From Parus major (Eukaryota; Chordata; Aves; Passeriformes; Paridae): 64,000 nt of DNA. A program made the position numbers and the translations under genes. Each line of letters begins with the position of its first letter. Position 1 is the stretch's first letter. The stretch is taken from NCBI RefSeq assembly GCF_001522545.3, contig NC_031782.1, positions 15,061,028 to 15,125,027 of the forward strand. Reading direction: 5' to 3'. Positions 9,726 through 19,656 of the stretch are shown one piece after another. The notes under the pieces are model-generated. The model worked only from the letters and a program-made list of their open reading frames with translations, did not search any database and was not told where the DNA came from.

Positions 9726-12700
9726 CCAGTAGTAAGATGTAAAGAAGTTCTACTGGTGTTAAAACTGATATAACTGAGTCTTGGGGGTGAAAGAATATTC
9801 TCTTCTCATCTCCCTTCTGTGGGACTGCTTCCCTTAGCTCTATGTAAGAGAAACTGCAAACTGCTGGCAGAAAGGGGTGTCAGCCCTGCCTCTTTCCACC
9901 AAAATTCTGGCAAGAGCAGAGCAAACCCCAGAAACCTGAAGCCTGTGGAAGAAGAGGGCCAGGAACAAGCAAGGAATTTTCCATCATCTCCCCACCAACA
10001 TGAATCACGTCTCACCTAAAACTCTGCACATGCAGAGTGATGATTACAGGACATTCCTAAGTGGGCAGATCCAAAAAAACCAAAGAGTTGACACACACAC
10101 ACGGCATCCCACCCCTCCAGCAGAGAGTCCTGCCCAGAAAAAGGGAGGAGAACATCTTTCCACCCCAGTCTACATGTTTTTGGTGTCTCACTACAGGAGG
10201 GAAAGAGACAGTGTACTCAGCTCCAGGCCACACTTCATGGACTCCATGGACTGCAGAATCAGACTGAGCAGTGAAAGGGGAATCCAATCCCCAAATATTC
10301 TGGACTGTGTCTGGGAAAAGGGCTGAGCACCAAGAGGCAGAGCTGTGCTCCCTGACACATCTGTGCCCTTTCTGCTGCACTGCAGCAGGGCTTGTGCTTG
10401 GACAGCAGCGTGGGAAGAGCAGGCAGAGCCCCAAGCCTGGGAAACAGCATCCACAGCCTTGCTCTGGGCTGGAAAGCCTCACTTCATAATTCCTGCAGCT
10501 TTCAGAAAAACACAGAAATCTTCATTTAGAGCCATTCACTGCCGATGACTCTGCTTAATTCCAGACAAAGACTTTCCTCTGGTTTTTACTCGTAAAAACT
10601 TTAAACTGCAGCTCTTATTCATAGTCTGAACTTCTCTAACTTTGGCTTCCAGCCAGGAGATCTCTGCCTTTCTCTGGTAAATTTGAATCCCATCTAGCAA
10701 CCAGAAACCCCTTCCCTTTTTAGGTACTTGTAAACTATGACTGAATCACCTTTCAACCTTCTCCAGCAGTAAAGTAAAGTAGCTTGAGAGACCAGAGCAG
10801 CACATGGAGTGCTAATACTGGACTATGTCAAAGATTTACATTTAGGTACATATTCAGCTGTTGACCCATTTCCCATCTCTGTCCTGTCCAAATCACAGAG
10901 TTGCAGCTCAGAAAACCATGAGTTTAGTTCAAAAATATTGGAGGATTGATTTGATTGCCCCCTTTTGTAGTTCTCTGAGCTTTTGGGGTCATTTTAATCT
11001 CCTCCTTCTTTGATACTTTTTCCAGCATGCTGGAAAAACAAAGTCACTAGATTCACACTTATAGCACACTGTGCTGGGCAAACAGCTTCAGATGTGCACC
11101 AAGCAGGGTCCAGGTCTAATTCATTATGTTTCCATCAATTCCCATCTCCTCCACACAGGTGGGGCCAGTAGAGCTTCTGTCAGAGCCAAAACACGGGCCC
11201 AGGTCACCCGAGTCACCCATCACCCTGAGCAGGCTGAGCTGAAGCTGCAGTTTCAGCTCCTCACCCATGGAACAGCCCTGCCAGCTGTGATCTCCTCCAC
11301 AGCTGGACTGGCAACACCCCCAGCTCAGCCCCCACTGCTGCCAAGCTCACCAAAAAGGGTTTTGGCTCTGCTGTCAGACTGAAGCTGCAGCTTAGGATCT
11401 GTACCCCTGGTCACCTTGCAATTCTGTCAGCCTCCCCCACCTCCATCCAAATTTGTGTCTCCTCTCCGTGGGGTGAAGCACCACCAGCCTCACAATGCCT
11501 GAGGTGTTGCACAGAAGAGCCAGATGTATTTCCAGGCAATTTTTCTAAGCAGCAACCACGTCAAGGGTATGTCGTGCTGCAAAAATGAAGTTTCATCCTG
11601 GTAGAGCTGAGACCAACAATAAATACAAATTTTCTACAGATTTTTGCTCACTCCAAGGTCAGGTGAAACCCAAGCAACCATTGGATCCCATCCTACACTA
11701 GATGTGAGAGCTGTACAAATTAACCCTGAAACATGCCAGAGATAAATGCACACAATTTCCTAACTTGTTTTAAGAGCCATGTTTGACAAAAAGACCTTTG
11801 CAGGAGAGGTTTGTCCTCTGATATTAGTCCTGGCATCTGCTGCTTTCTCACAGAGAGGAGAGGGTTACAAAAGTCTGAAACACTGAGCTCTAAACTACAC
11901 AAAATGAGTTGTTTGAACATCCACCATAAAAGGACTTAGATGTACACACTGCTTTAATTAATTCACTTCTGATTACACTTGATATAACACTGAAGTACCT
12001 TGATGATAACAACACCTCTTTTACTTCTGGTACCTGCAGTACGCCTGCAAGCACCTCAGAGCCTCAACTCAAAACATCATTAATCATCCTCGGGCAGAGT
12101 GCCCAAACAGAGTCCAACAATGGACTGGTGACAAAACCACATCCCACCCACCGAGCATCCTACATAAACAACCCCTCTGCAGCAAAAAGCAGGAGCACTC
12201 ATCCTGGGAAAGGTGCTCCATGAGCTCTGGGACAGCCACAGACGCTGCTCCCCGAGCCGTGGGGATGCTCCACACAGACACATCTGGGATCTCTGGAGAG
12301 CTGATGTCATGAGGAGATGGGATTTCTCATCCTGGCCTCCTCCAAGGGCTGCAGTGTGAGCCACTGGAGGCTCCCCCACGCTGCCTGGCACATGGAGGCT
12401 GGCAAAGTGTTTAGGTAGGTGGATCCAGAGACCTGGGAGGACAGGATCCTCCTCCATCTCTCTGAACAGCTGAGGAGGAAGGCAACTGAGCTCCAATTCC
12501 CTTGGGCATGGAAAAGGGAAGCTGAAAAATGCTTTCTCACAGGAATGGAAGAGATGCAAGGCGAGTTAAGACCTACAAACTCCCAGGAGATCCTTGACAC
12601 GCCTGTGTCTGAGCGATGGCTTTCCACACCATCCCCACCCGAATGTCCTCAGGCCAGGACACCCCTCCTGTGCCAGAGCAGGGAGGGAAGGAAGGAGCAC

Positions 12701-13424
12701 AGGGGATCTCTTGGAAAGGAGCTGCATTTCTCAGCCTGCCCAAGCCACTGCTCTCAGGACAGCCCTTCCACACTGGTTCCAGGGCTTCCACTGGCCCTTT
12801 GTGCTGGGGTGGGGAAGCTGCAGATCCAGCGGTGTCTCCGAGGGTCTGAGCTCCCAGCTGTCCCCAGAGGAACCCAGACACCCAAAGGATGCTCCAGGCA
12901 CAGTCCTTGAGCCTTCCAGGCCTCACTGAAGTACAAGATCTGGAGGCATGATACCCACCCAAACCAGATCTCAAAGGCTGCTGTTCCCTAAGCCCCTCCT
13001 GGACAGTCCCCACCATTCTGCTGCTCAAAATCCCATCCCTTTTCCATGGGGTGCCTCAGATGGGAGTATTTCAACATTCCCTAACATGGAAAATTACAGA
13101 ACTCATCTTTCCATAGGAATTGTTTTTCAACCTCAACTTGCTCCAAATTCAATCACAAACATTTGCTAAGAAGGCAACTCCTAACTGAAAGGAATTTTTC
13201 CTCTTTCTGTCATCTCTCCTGCAAAGTAAGGACGTGTTCCTGGAACAACACCATGTGGGTTGGGACACCAGACACATCCTGGGAGTCAGCACACTCTCCA
13301 CTGTGATACACCTCATTTCTTGCCTGATGCAGTCACTCAGGTTCCACTGTTTTAATCAGAGGTGATGCTCCTTTGCCTTGGGTTTAATTTGGCCTTTATT
13401 TGACAAGGAGACAAACCTGAGGCT

Positions 13425-13443
13425 CAGCAGCAGCAGCAGCAGC
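13425..13443 (+). repeat. (CAG)6 microsatellite
   Basis: Six CAG units and a trailing C in otherwise unique intronic sequence. It reads CTG on the NRG2 sense strand. Confidence 0.95.
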
Positions 13444-13919
13444 TCCTGATCCCCTGGACTTTGTTTCAATACTGGCTGCAAATGCCAACCTGTCCAAGAA
13501 GGGACCTACTCTGGGGAAAGCTCCATCCTGCCAGAAGGAATGGAAACATGGGATCTGCTTGGAAAAAAGCCTCATGACACGCTCGGTGTTTGTCCTCCTC
13601 TAGGTTTTTATGGAGGGGGCAGAAGGCAGTCCCTGCTGTGCACCCAGGCAGGCTGTGGCTGTGTCTGCAGCCAGAGCTCTGAGGGGAGTCACTCCTTGGT
13701 GGCAGTGTCAGAGTCTGTGACCCTCCAACGCCCCTGGAGGTAACAGGGCTGGGCTGGAGTGAAGCTGTACAACAACCCTGGCTTTATTGCATGGGTGGAC
13801 ACAACGTCCAGAGACCACACACAGCCCAGAGCCTGCGGGACAGAACCTTGGTGTGACACTGACACATGGCCCCAACCAGCCTCTACCCCCGTGGGTAACT
13901 ACAGGCCCCAAACCCAGAG

Positions 13920-14165
13920 TATTAAACATAATATAATATCTGCAATATGCTTCATGCTTCAGGCAACTCGTGTTTCAGTTAATGCCAAAGGATGCTCAGA
14001 CATTCTCATGGCAGTCTCTGTAGCCACTGTCTCAGATCCTGGTGTGCTGAGCAGGGGTACGTGATAGGTAAACAACAATGACAAATGTAAATTTCCAAGC
14101 GGCAGCATTTTGCTGTAAGCATTGTTTGACCTTGTAATTAACAAATAGCCATGTTTCTCCATGAG
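13920..14165. other. Candidate conserved noncoding element
   Basis: A repeat-free AT-rich block with clustered homeodomain/SOX-like words, including GGTAAACAACAATGACAAAT near 14070-14090 and CCTTGTAATTAACAAATAG near 14132-14150. Its composition differs from the surrounding C/A-rich intron. The call rests on composition and motifs only; no alignment was available. Confidence 0.3.
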
Positions 14166-14174
14166 CTGTGATCA

Positions 14175-14385
14175 TGGAGTCATGGAACCATGGAATGGTT
14201 TGGGTTGGGAGGGACCTTAAAGCTCATTTCATTCCAACCCCTGCCATGGGCAGGGACACCTTCCACTATCCCAGGCTGCTCCAAGCCCCATCCAACCTGG
14301 CCTTGGACACTTCCAGGGATGGGGCAGCCACAGCTCCTCTGGGCAGCCTGTGCCAGGACCTGACCACCCTCAGAGGACAGGGACT
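14175..14385 (-). mobile_element. CR1 LINE 3'-end fragment
   Basis: Plus-strand sequence starts CATGGAATGGTTTGGGTTGG and proceeds through TGCCATGGGCAGGGACACC, CTTGGACACTTCCAGGGATG and GGGCAGCCTGTGCCAGG, the reverse complement of the CR1 tail. It lies about 2.1 kb from an oppositely oriented copy at 16507-16771. Confidence 0.93.
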
Positions 14386-15069
14386 CCAATGTAGGAGGCA
14401 GCACTGAACCACGTGGCTCATTTGGGACATTTACACCTCACCTCCACTGTCCGAGGGTCTACCCGTGTGGTACCTGCAGAGAACAGCAAGGGTTAATAAC
14501 CCAAAGCTCTCCAAGGACATGGGAGATGTCCTTGTGCCCTGCCTCTCCCACAGAGTTACACCAGCAGGAGTCAGAGGCTCTTCTTTGTGCCCTGGGGACA
14601 GGTGGGACGGCAGGAGCCGCTCCTCCAGGTCCTGGAGGGTCTGCTGAGGACACCCACCCTGCTGACTCACACACAACAGACACTGGTGGAGAGGATACAG
14701 ATGACAGGGAGTGTGAAGCTGCTGAAATGTCTGAGATCTGTGGATTTGGGGTTGGAAAAGCGTGGAAAGCACTTTGCTGAAGCCAGGACAAATGCATTAT
14801 TCCTCCCTCCGTGCCCCACACCTTCCCTAACACACAAGTTCCTTTAACTAAGTTCCTGTAGCCTTCTGTCTCAGGGAGAAGAAGTGACTACAACACCAGT
14901 CTACAGCACTATTAATTTTATTTTTTTTTAAAAAAATCTATTTAAATTGTGAGTTACAACAATCTCTGTTTTCATGACCATTCCCATCACCAAAGAAAAT
15001 TGACTGGAAAGTTATAAGCAGGTTTGTTGATTTAGGTTTGCTCTCTATAGGATCCCTCTGGAAACTCAA

Positions 15070-15118
15070 TGGGATCTTAGAGGTCTTTTCCAACCTTAAT
15101 GATTCTATGTTTCTATGA
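15070..15118 (+). mobile_element. Very short CR1 3' tail
   Basis: GGGATCTTAGAGGTCTTTTC, CCAACCTTAATGATTCTATG and a second TTCTATGA reproduce the last ~50 bp of CR1, including its ATTCTATG terminal repeats. Such extreme 5' truncation is common for CR1. Confidence 0.85.
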
Positions 15119-15818
15119 AAAGGTGCCACAAAGCCAGAAATTTCACCCTCCTCTTATAAATCCTGGCTCCACTTATATTTAAGAGCAACTGGTAAATTCC
15201 TCCTCCTCCTCTGTCTTTCCCACACTTAAAAATCCAGTTATTCTTCTTTCCAGTGAAAGTTTTGAAATTGGTGTATGATTTGGTCCAGAGCCTGAGGCTG
15301 AAATCTCAGCTCCATTGAAATCAATGAGCATCTCTGGGCAAGGCTGTCTTCACAATATTCAGATTGCTAAAACAACTGGGCTGGGCTTTTGCCACGATGC
15401 TGGAGGTGCCCATGCACGTGGCTACACAAACACTCACCTGAAGAGCACAGCTGCTCCAGGTAATGCACATGCAAATATCCAATATTAAAATCCAGGGGCT
15501 GAAGTGCTTGGATTTGCCAAACCTAGTACTCTATGAACACTAGCTGGTTTGCAAACAATGTAATTGGAGTAGAATTGCTATTGTGTTTGTTTGTTTTGAA
15601 TATTTTTGGCCAGGAAGTTGTCCTGGAGGTATAGTTGAGCATAAGTGGTCTGGTGGAAAAATGTCATTCATTCTGTTCCTATTAAGACCAAAAACAATAG
15701 CCACACAAAGACAGCAGCGACAATTTCTGCTCTTCATGCCTCTAACAATGTGTTTTCAACCCTAAAGGCAACATCTTGTTTGTGCCCAATTGATTCTGGG
15801 ATCATATTTTATATAATC

Positions 15819-15846
15819 AAATATATCTTTGAACAAAGATATATTT
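15819..15846. repeat. AT-rich 28-bp palindrome
   Basis: AAATATATCTTTG (15819-15831) and CAAAGATATATTT (15834-15846) are exact reverse complements separated by AA. On double-stranded DNA this is cruciform-capable. No flanking target-site duplication points to a transposon. Confidence 0.85.
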
Positions 15847-16169
15847 TATGAACAGCTCAATTTCCAGATGACCTTGGAAACAGCAATTCATAAAATATAG
15901 CTTTATCTCTATCTTCACAATCAGCTAGAAATATTGCCCACCCATGCTCTGTGGACTGCCAGTCCAGACCCAGCCAACAAAGAAATTACCCCAAGCATCC
16001 AAAACTTTAAAATACATTAATCCTTTGTTCCAGTCACTGAGCACTAAGCACAAATTACTTGCCCTAGAACCCTGGTAGAGACCCGGGTGGCATCCATCAT
16101 CTTTCAATCACCAAAGGAAAGTGATTGAAAAACTCACCCCAGGAGACAAAACAATCTAGGTTAGCAGAA

Positions 16170-16330
16170 AAAACCCTCATTTCATTAAATGTTTATTATG
16201 AAATCTGTACATGAAACCATATATAGACCCCTTACGTCATGGCAAAGCTAAAGGCTAAAAGCTTTCAGATTACAGGGGAAGATTTGCAGATGCAAATGAC
16301 CATTAGTGGGATGTCATTGGTTCTAGAAAG
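16170..16330. promoter_or_regulatory. Candidate regulatory block: CRE-like, TATA-like and octamer motifs
   Basis: Within 80 bases lie ATATATAG (16219-16226), TTACGTCA (16232-16239, a one-mismatch CRE) and an exact POU octamer ATGCAAAT (16290-16297). The octamer is preceded by ATTTGCA at 16282-16288, giving a near-palindromic octamer pair. On the NRG2 strand the CRE lies just upstream of the TATA-like word. The block is repeat-free and AT-rich. Function is inferred from motifs only; it could be an enhancer or chance. Confidence 0.35.
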
Positions 16331-16506
16331 GGATAAAAAAAACCCTTCTGGATGTTTTACAGCTTTATGAATCACAGGACTGTTGCTCTAAAACACAGGG
16401 GAGAACAGCTCAGTTAGAGGGGAGCTGAAATTCCTCTAACAGGGACTGCCTGTGCCACCTGGGCTCCCCCAAGGATGGGAGAACAGCAGACAGACCTTCT
16501 TGGACT

Positions 16507-16771
16507 GGTGGGAGCATTGCAGGGAGAAATTCTTCCCTGGTGGGAGCATTGCAGGGAGAAATTCTTCCCTGTGAGGCTGGTGAGGCTCTGGCACAGGTTG
16601 TCCAGAGGAGCTGTGGCTGCCCCATCCCTGGAAGTGTCCAAGGCCAGGTTGGATGGGGTTTGGAGTAACCTGGGGTAGTGGAAGGTGTCCCTGCCCATGG
16701 CAGGGGTTGGAATGAGATGGTCTCCAAGGTCCCTCCCAACCCAAACCATTCTGGGATCCTGATTCTATGAC
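16507..16771 (+). mobile_element. CR1 LINE 3'-end fragment carrying an internal 32-bp duplication
   Basis: The sequence runs from GAGAAATTCTTCCCTG through GGCTGCCCCATCCCTGGAAG, CAAGGCCAGGTTGGATGGGG and TGCCCATGGCAGGGGTTGG to a GATTCTATGA end, a typical CR1 tail. The first 64 bases are two exact 32-bp copies (16507-16538 and 16539-16570), a tandem duplication at or spanning the insertion's 5' edge. Confidence 0.93.
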
Positions 16772-17710
16772 TCAGGAAAACCTGCAAAACCAGGAGCCAC
16801 TGCAAGGTGTGTGTCCAGCACAGCCCCAAACACACACAGCGAGTCCTTCAGGTAAATCGGGACGTGGGCCGCTGCAAACAGGCAAACGTGACCCGGTCCC
16901 TGAGTGAGGTGCCAGGTCTGCCACACAAGCCTGTCCCTCCTGCCCAGCCCTGTGCCTGTCACAAAGGAGCAGGGCTGCACTCAGCCCAGCACTTGTGCAC
17001 TTCTCTTTCCTCCTCTCTCAGCACATTGTGCTCAAATGGGATGAGGAGCCCAGGGGGGAAACTGGTGAGCTGAGATCTGAGGTCAGCAGGAACCACAGAG
17101 CACCTCACTGCAGAGGAACTGGTCACCCCATCCCATCCCATCCCATCCCATCCCATCCCATCCGAGAATCCCATCCCATCCCATCCCATCCCATCCCATC
17201 CCATCCCATCCCACCTCTGTCAGAGGCAGTTTTAACAAGTGTTTTTAAGCGTGCTTAACTCCAGCAAGCAGGGAAAACTAAGAGAAACTTGGGATTGGTT
17301 ACAAGATGTTAACCCAGGGCAGGCAGAGGTCAAGTGAGGGTCAGATGTGACAGCCCAGCTGGCAAAAGTTTTTTTGCTGTTTCAACTTCCCAGGAAGTTC
17401 TGGGCCAGAGAACATCCTGATGTTTCACACACAACCAGGTAAAACACCACACAAAGCAGGGATTCACAGAAAAAAGCACTTTAATATCTGGATAAATAAA
17501 TTCAGTGAGAAGCCTCTGATGCTGAGGTAGAGATGTTTCATTTTTAACCTATAAAATAATGTTCTCTAGCATTCCGTGACAAAAGCCAACCACTTGCAAT
17601 CTTAATTACAATATTTTTTTTCCCATGTCTCTGCCTACTTTGAAAGTTCACCATTGTCTCTGGTGAGAGACAAATCCACCAGAGGGTATTTCCAAAACAG
17701 AAAGCCCTGT
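16772..17710 (-). other. NRG2: NRG2 intron 1 stretch with pentanucleotide array
   Basis: It contains the ATCCC array at 17130-17212. The part from about 17460 to 17710 is AT-rich and repeat-free, runs into the left arm of the inverted duplication, and is a weak candidate conserved element. No exon was recognised. Confidence 0.5.
17130..17212 (+). repeat. Interrupted (ATCCC)n microsatellite
   Basis: Nearly seven ATCCC units (17130-17163) and nine more (17168-17212) are separated by the 4-base interruption GAGA. On the minus strand, which is the NRG2 RNA strand, it reads GGGAT repeats: many G3 runs spaced by two bases, fitting the standard G-quadruplex pattern. Confidence 0.95.
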
Positions 17711-17822
17711 TTTTATCGGGATCTCCCCACAAGAGACCCCAGGGCTTGCATTAGAGACTTGTTTGTTCTCTGTAATGTTATATTAGAAAGATTAAAAGTT
17801 TTGCTGTTGGTTGAAGAAAGGC
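17711..17822 (+). repeat. Left arm of a 112-bp inverted duplication
   Basis: The reverse complement of this segment recurs at 19545-19656 with only two mismatches that I can count (both transitions, near the outer end). The centre contains AGAGACTTGTTTGTTCTCTG. The arm is not a CR1, LTR or simple repeat that I recognise. It sits at the edge of an AT-rich block and may be the ancestral copy. Confidence 0.93.
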
Positions 17823-17898
17823 TTTAAAGCACTGGTACCAAAAGTGACCGCAGGTCTGGTTTTCATCCAAACACAGGAAAGAAACTGAAGATCATCCC

Positions 17899-18129
17899 CG
17901 AGACAGCTTTTCCACGAGCCCAAAGCCCACGGAGCGTGGATGGAATTACCAGCCCGTGCTGGAACGCTGTCCCAGTGCCCGTTCAGCCGGGTCTGTGCCG
18001 CTGCTGGAGCTCTGGGAGCAGCATCTGATCCCTCCCCAGAGGCTGAGCCCGCCGTGGAGCCCAGCACCCCGCACAGGACAGACCCCAGCCCCGCCGAGGC
18101 AGCGAGGGAGAAGGGCCACCCTCGTCCGT
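17899..18129. promoter_or_regulatory. Small CpG-rich patch in the intron
   Basis: I count 17 CpG dinucleotides in about 231 bases, against a strongly CpG-depleted background. No repeat family was recognised. It could be an internal promoter, an enhancer or an unmethylated remnant. It is short of a classical CpG island. Confidence 0.4.
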
Positions 18130-18507
18130 GGGCTGCAGGGAAGCAGCAAATGGAGCTGTAAATTCCGCCTGGGACTCTGGGCAGTGCCCAGTGGAGACAC
18201 TAACACAGCGTGTCTCCTGCCTTGTCCAGAGTGCGGCTTCCCAGCATTGTTCTGAGCAGCTCCGGACCCCCACTGGAGCACAGCGATGGGTGGCTTCCAC
18301 TGAAATGTCCCCCAACCAAGCTGATTTACAGCTGCCAGGAGTCTCCAGGATGTCAGCTCTTCCTGATTAATTTTTTTATCCTTATTTTCCCTCGTTTTAT
18401 ATTTGAATATTGCTTATTGCGATATTCTTCAGAACTATTCTCTGGAAAGCCATCCTGGCTAATTTTTGGCTTGTAAATTGCTCATGAGTAGTTTGTGGCT
18501 TGTGTTT

Positions 18508-18531
18508 AAAAAAAAAAGAAAAAAAAAAAAA
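18508..18531 (+). repeat. Poly-A run with one G
   Basis: Ten A bases, one G, then thirteen A bases. There is no clear retroposed body upstream. Confidence 0.9.
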
Positions 18532-19544
18532 GAAATCAAGAAACTCTGGCTCATTTTGGTTGGATGAAGAGATTTTGTGGCCTGCATCAATTCTAGTCCC
18601 TGACAGCAATGACAGAGCTCTTATTATCACAAACATACAGTTGCAATTTTAAAATTTGCTTCCTGTGACTCTTCGTTAAAATTTAATCAACAGTTTCTGT
18701 TTCCACAAACATTTCTCTGGCAGAAAGATCACTTTATAGAATATTCATAGGCAACAAATGAGAAGGAAGGTAAAGCAAATTTGACTTTGTGATGAGAGCC
18801 AGCCCTTGTTGGCTGTCCAGTTACTTCACGGAGGGATTTAGGGAAGAGCAGCACAGGAAGGTGTAATCTTCTAGGATCTATTGCAGAACACAAGTGACTG
18901 AAAACAAAGACCAACCATGCAGCAGCAAAATGTGGGCAAAGAGGAGACAACAGGCACTGTGCTGATGGCCCAGGCAGGGAAATTATTCCGAGTTTAAACT
19001 GGACATGGGTTTATTGACCTGCTTCACGTCTAGCTTTAGGTCACAAAATGGGAAATATCACCAAACTGGGCAGCAGATCCTGCACAACACAAACAACTTA
19101 AGGTGAAAACCAGAGTTCTGAACAAAAGATGGTTGTTGAGCAAAAAGCTATTAATAGTGCTGGGTTTTATCCCAGAAATGTTGCGTAAAGTGGGACAATT
19201 CACATCCCTTCTCTGTGCTTCCATTTCCTCTCTCAAAGATCCCACTTAATATATTTGGGGCAGGGACTGGCTCTTGTTATGACTCTGTGCTGTGAATAGC
19301 ACAAGGGGAACAATGCTGCAGCCAGGACCTCTGGATGCCACCACAAATGTCAATTTTAAGCAGCAGCGACAACAAGCGGAAGGAGTTTGGGATCCAAGGA
19401 AGACCTGGGAAAAGTCAGGGCACAATGCAGGTTTCACCCTGTGTTGTAAGCGTGGCTGGTCCTCTTCTCCATGCAGGAGTGACAAGGAAAAGTAAGGAGG
19501 CAGTGGAGCTGGACAGGTGAGAAGGGTCTCCACCCAGACCCTTT

Positions 19545-19656
19545 GCCTTTCTTCAACCAACAGCAAAACTTTTAATCTTTCTAATATAACATTACAGAGA
19601 ACAAACAAGTCTCTAATGCAAGCCCTGGGGTCTCTTGTGGGGAGATCCTGACAAAA
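19545..19656 (-). repeat. Right arm of the 112-bp inverted duplication
   Basis: This is the reverse complement of 17711-17822 with 110 of 112 bases matching by hand alignment. Similarity stops abruptly at both ends. The flanks (GACCCTTT on one side, TTCCTGCT on the other) do not match those of the other arm, and I see no target-site duplication. Confidence 0.93.

Larger units (their letters stand above)
9061..13919 (-). other. NRG2: NRG2 intron 1 stretch, mostly unique
   Basis: No gene or large repeat was recognised. It contains a 10-bp-stem hairpin at 9702-9725, an (AC)6 run at 10091-10102 and a (CAG)6 run at 13425-13443. Open frames reach 163 codons (12419-12910, plus) without family resemblance. 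Confidence 0.5.
14386..16169 (-). other. NRG2: NRG2 intron 1 stretch with short CR1 tail and AT palindrome
   Basis: No exon was recognised. Within it are the CR1 tail remnant at 15070-15118, a T/A-rich tract near 14915-14945 and a near-perfect 28-bp AT palindrome at 15819-15846. The remainder is unique-looking and becomes AT-rich from about 15550 to 15910. Confidence 0.5.
17823..19544 (-). other. NRG2: Spacer between the inverted arms
   Basis: The 1.72-kb spacer holds a CpG-rich patch (17899-18129), an A10-G-A13 run at 18508-18531 and otherwise unique sequence. No transposase-like frame is present: the largest frames, 120 codons or fewer, resemble no family. Confidence 0.5.

Noticed and set aside
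17130..17212. Interstitial telomeric repeat
   Set aside because: The unit is ATCCC/GGGAT (5 bp), not the vertebrate TTAGGG hexamer.
17711..19656. DNA transposon bounded by 112-bp terminal inverted repeats
   Set aside because: No target-site duplication at the outer ends, no transposase-like frame in the spacer, and the arm ends do not resemble known TIR ends.
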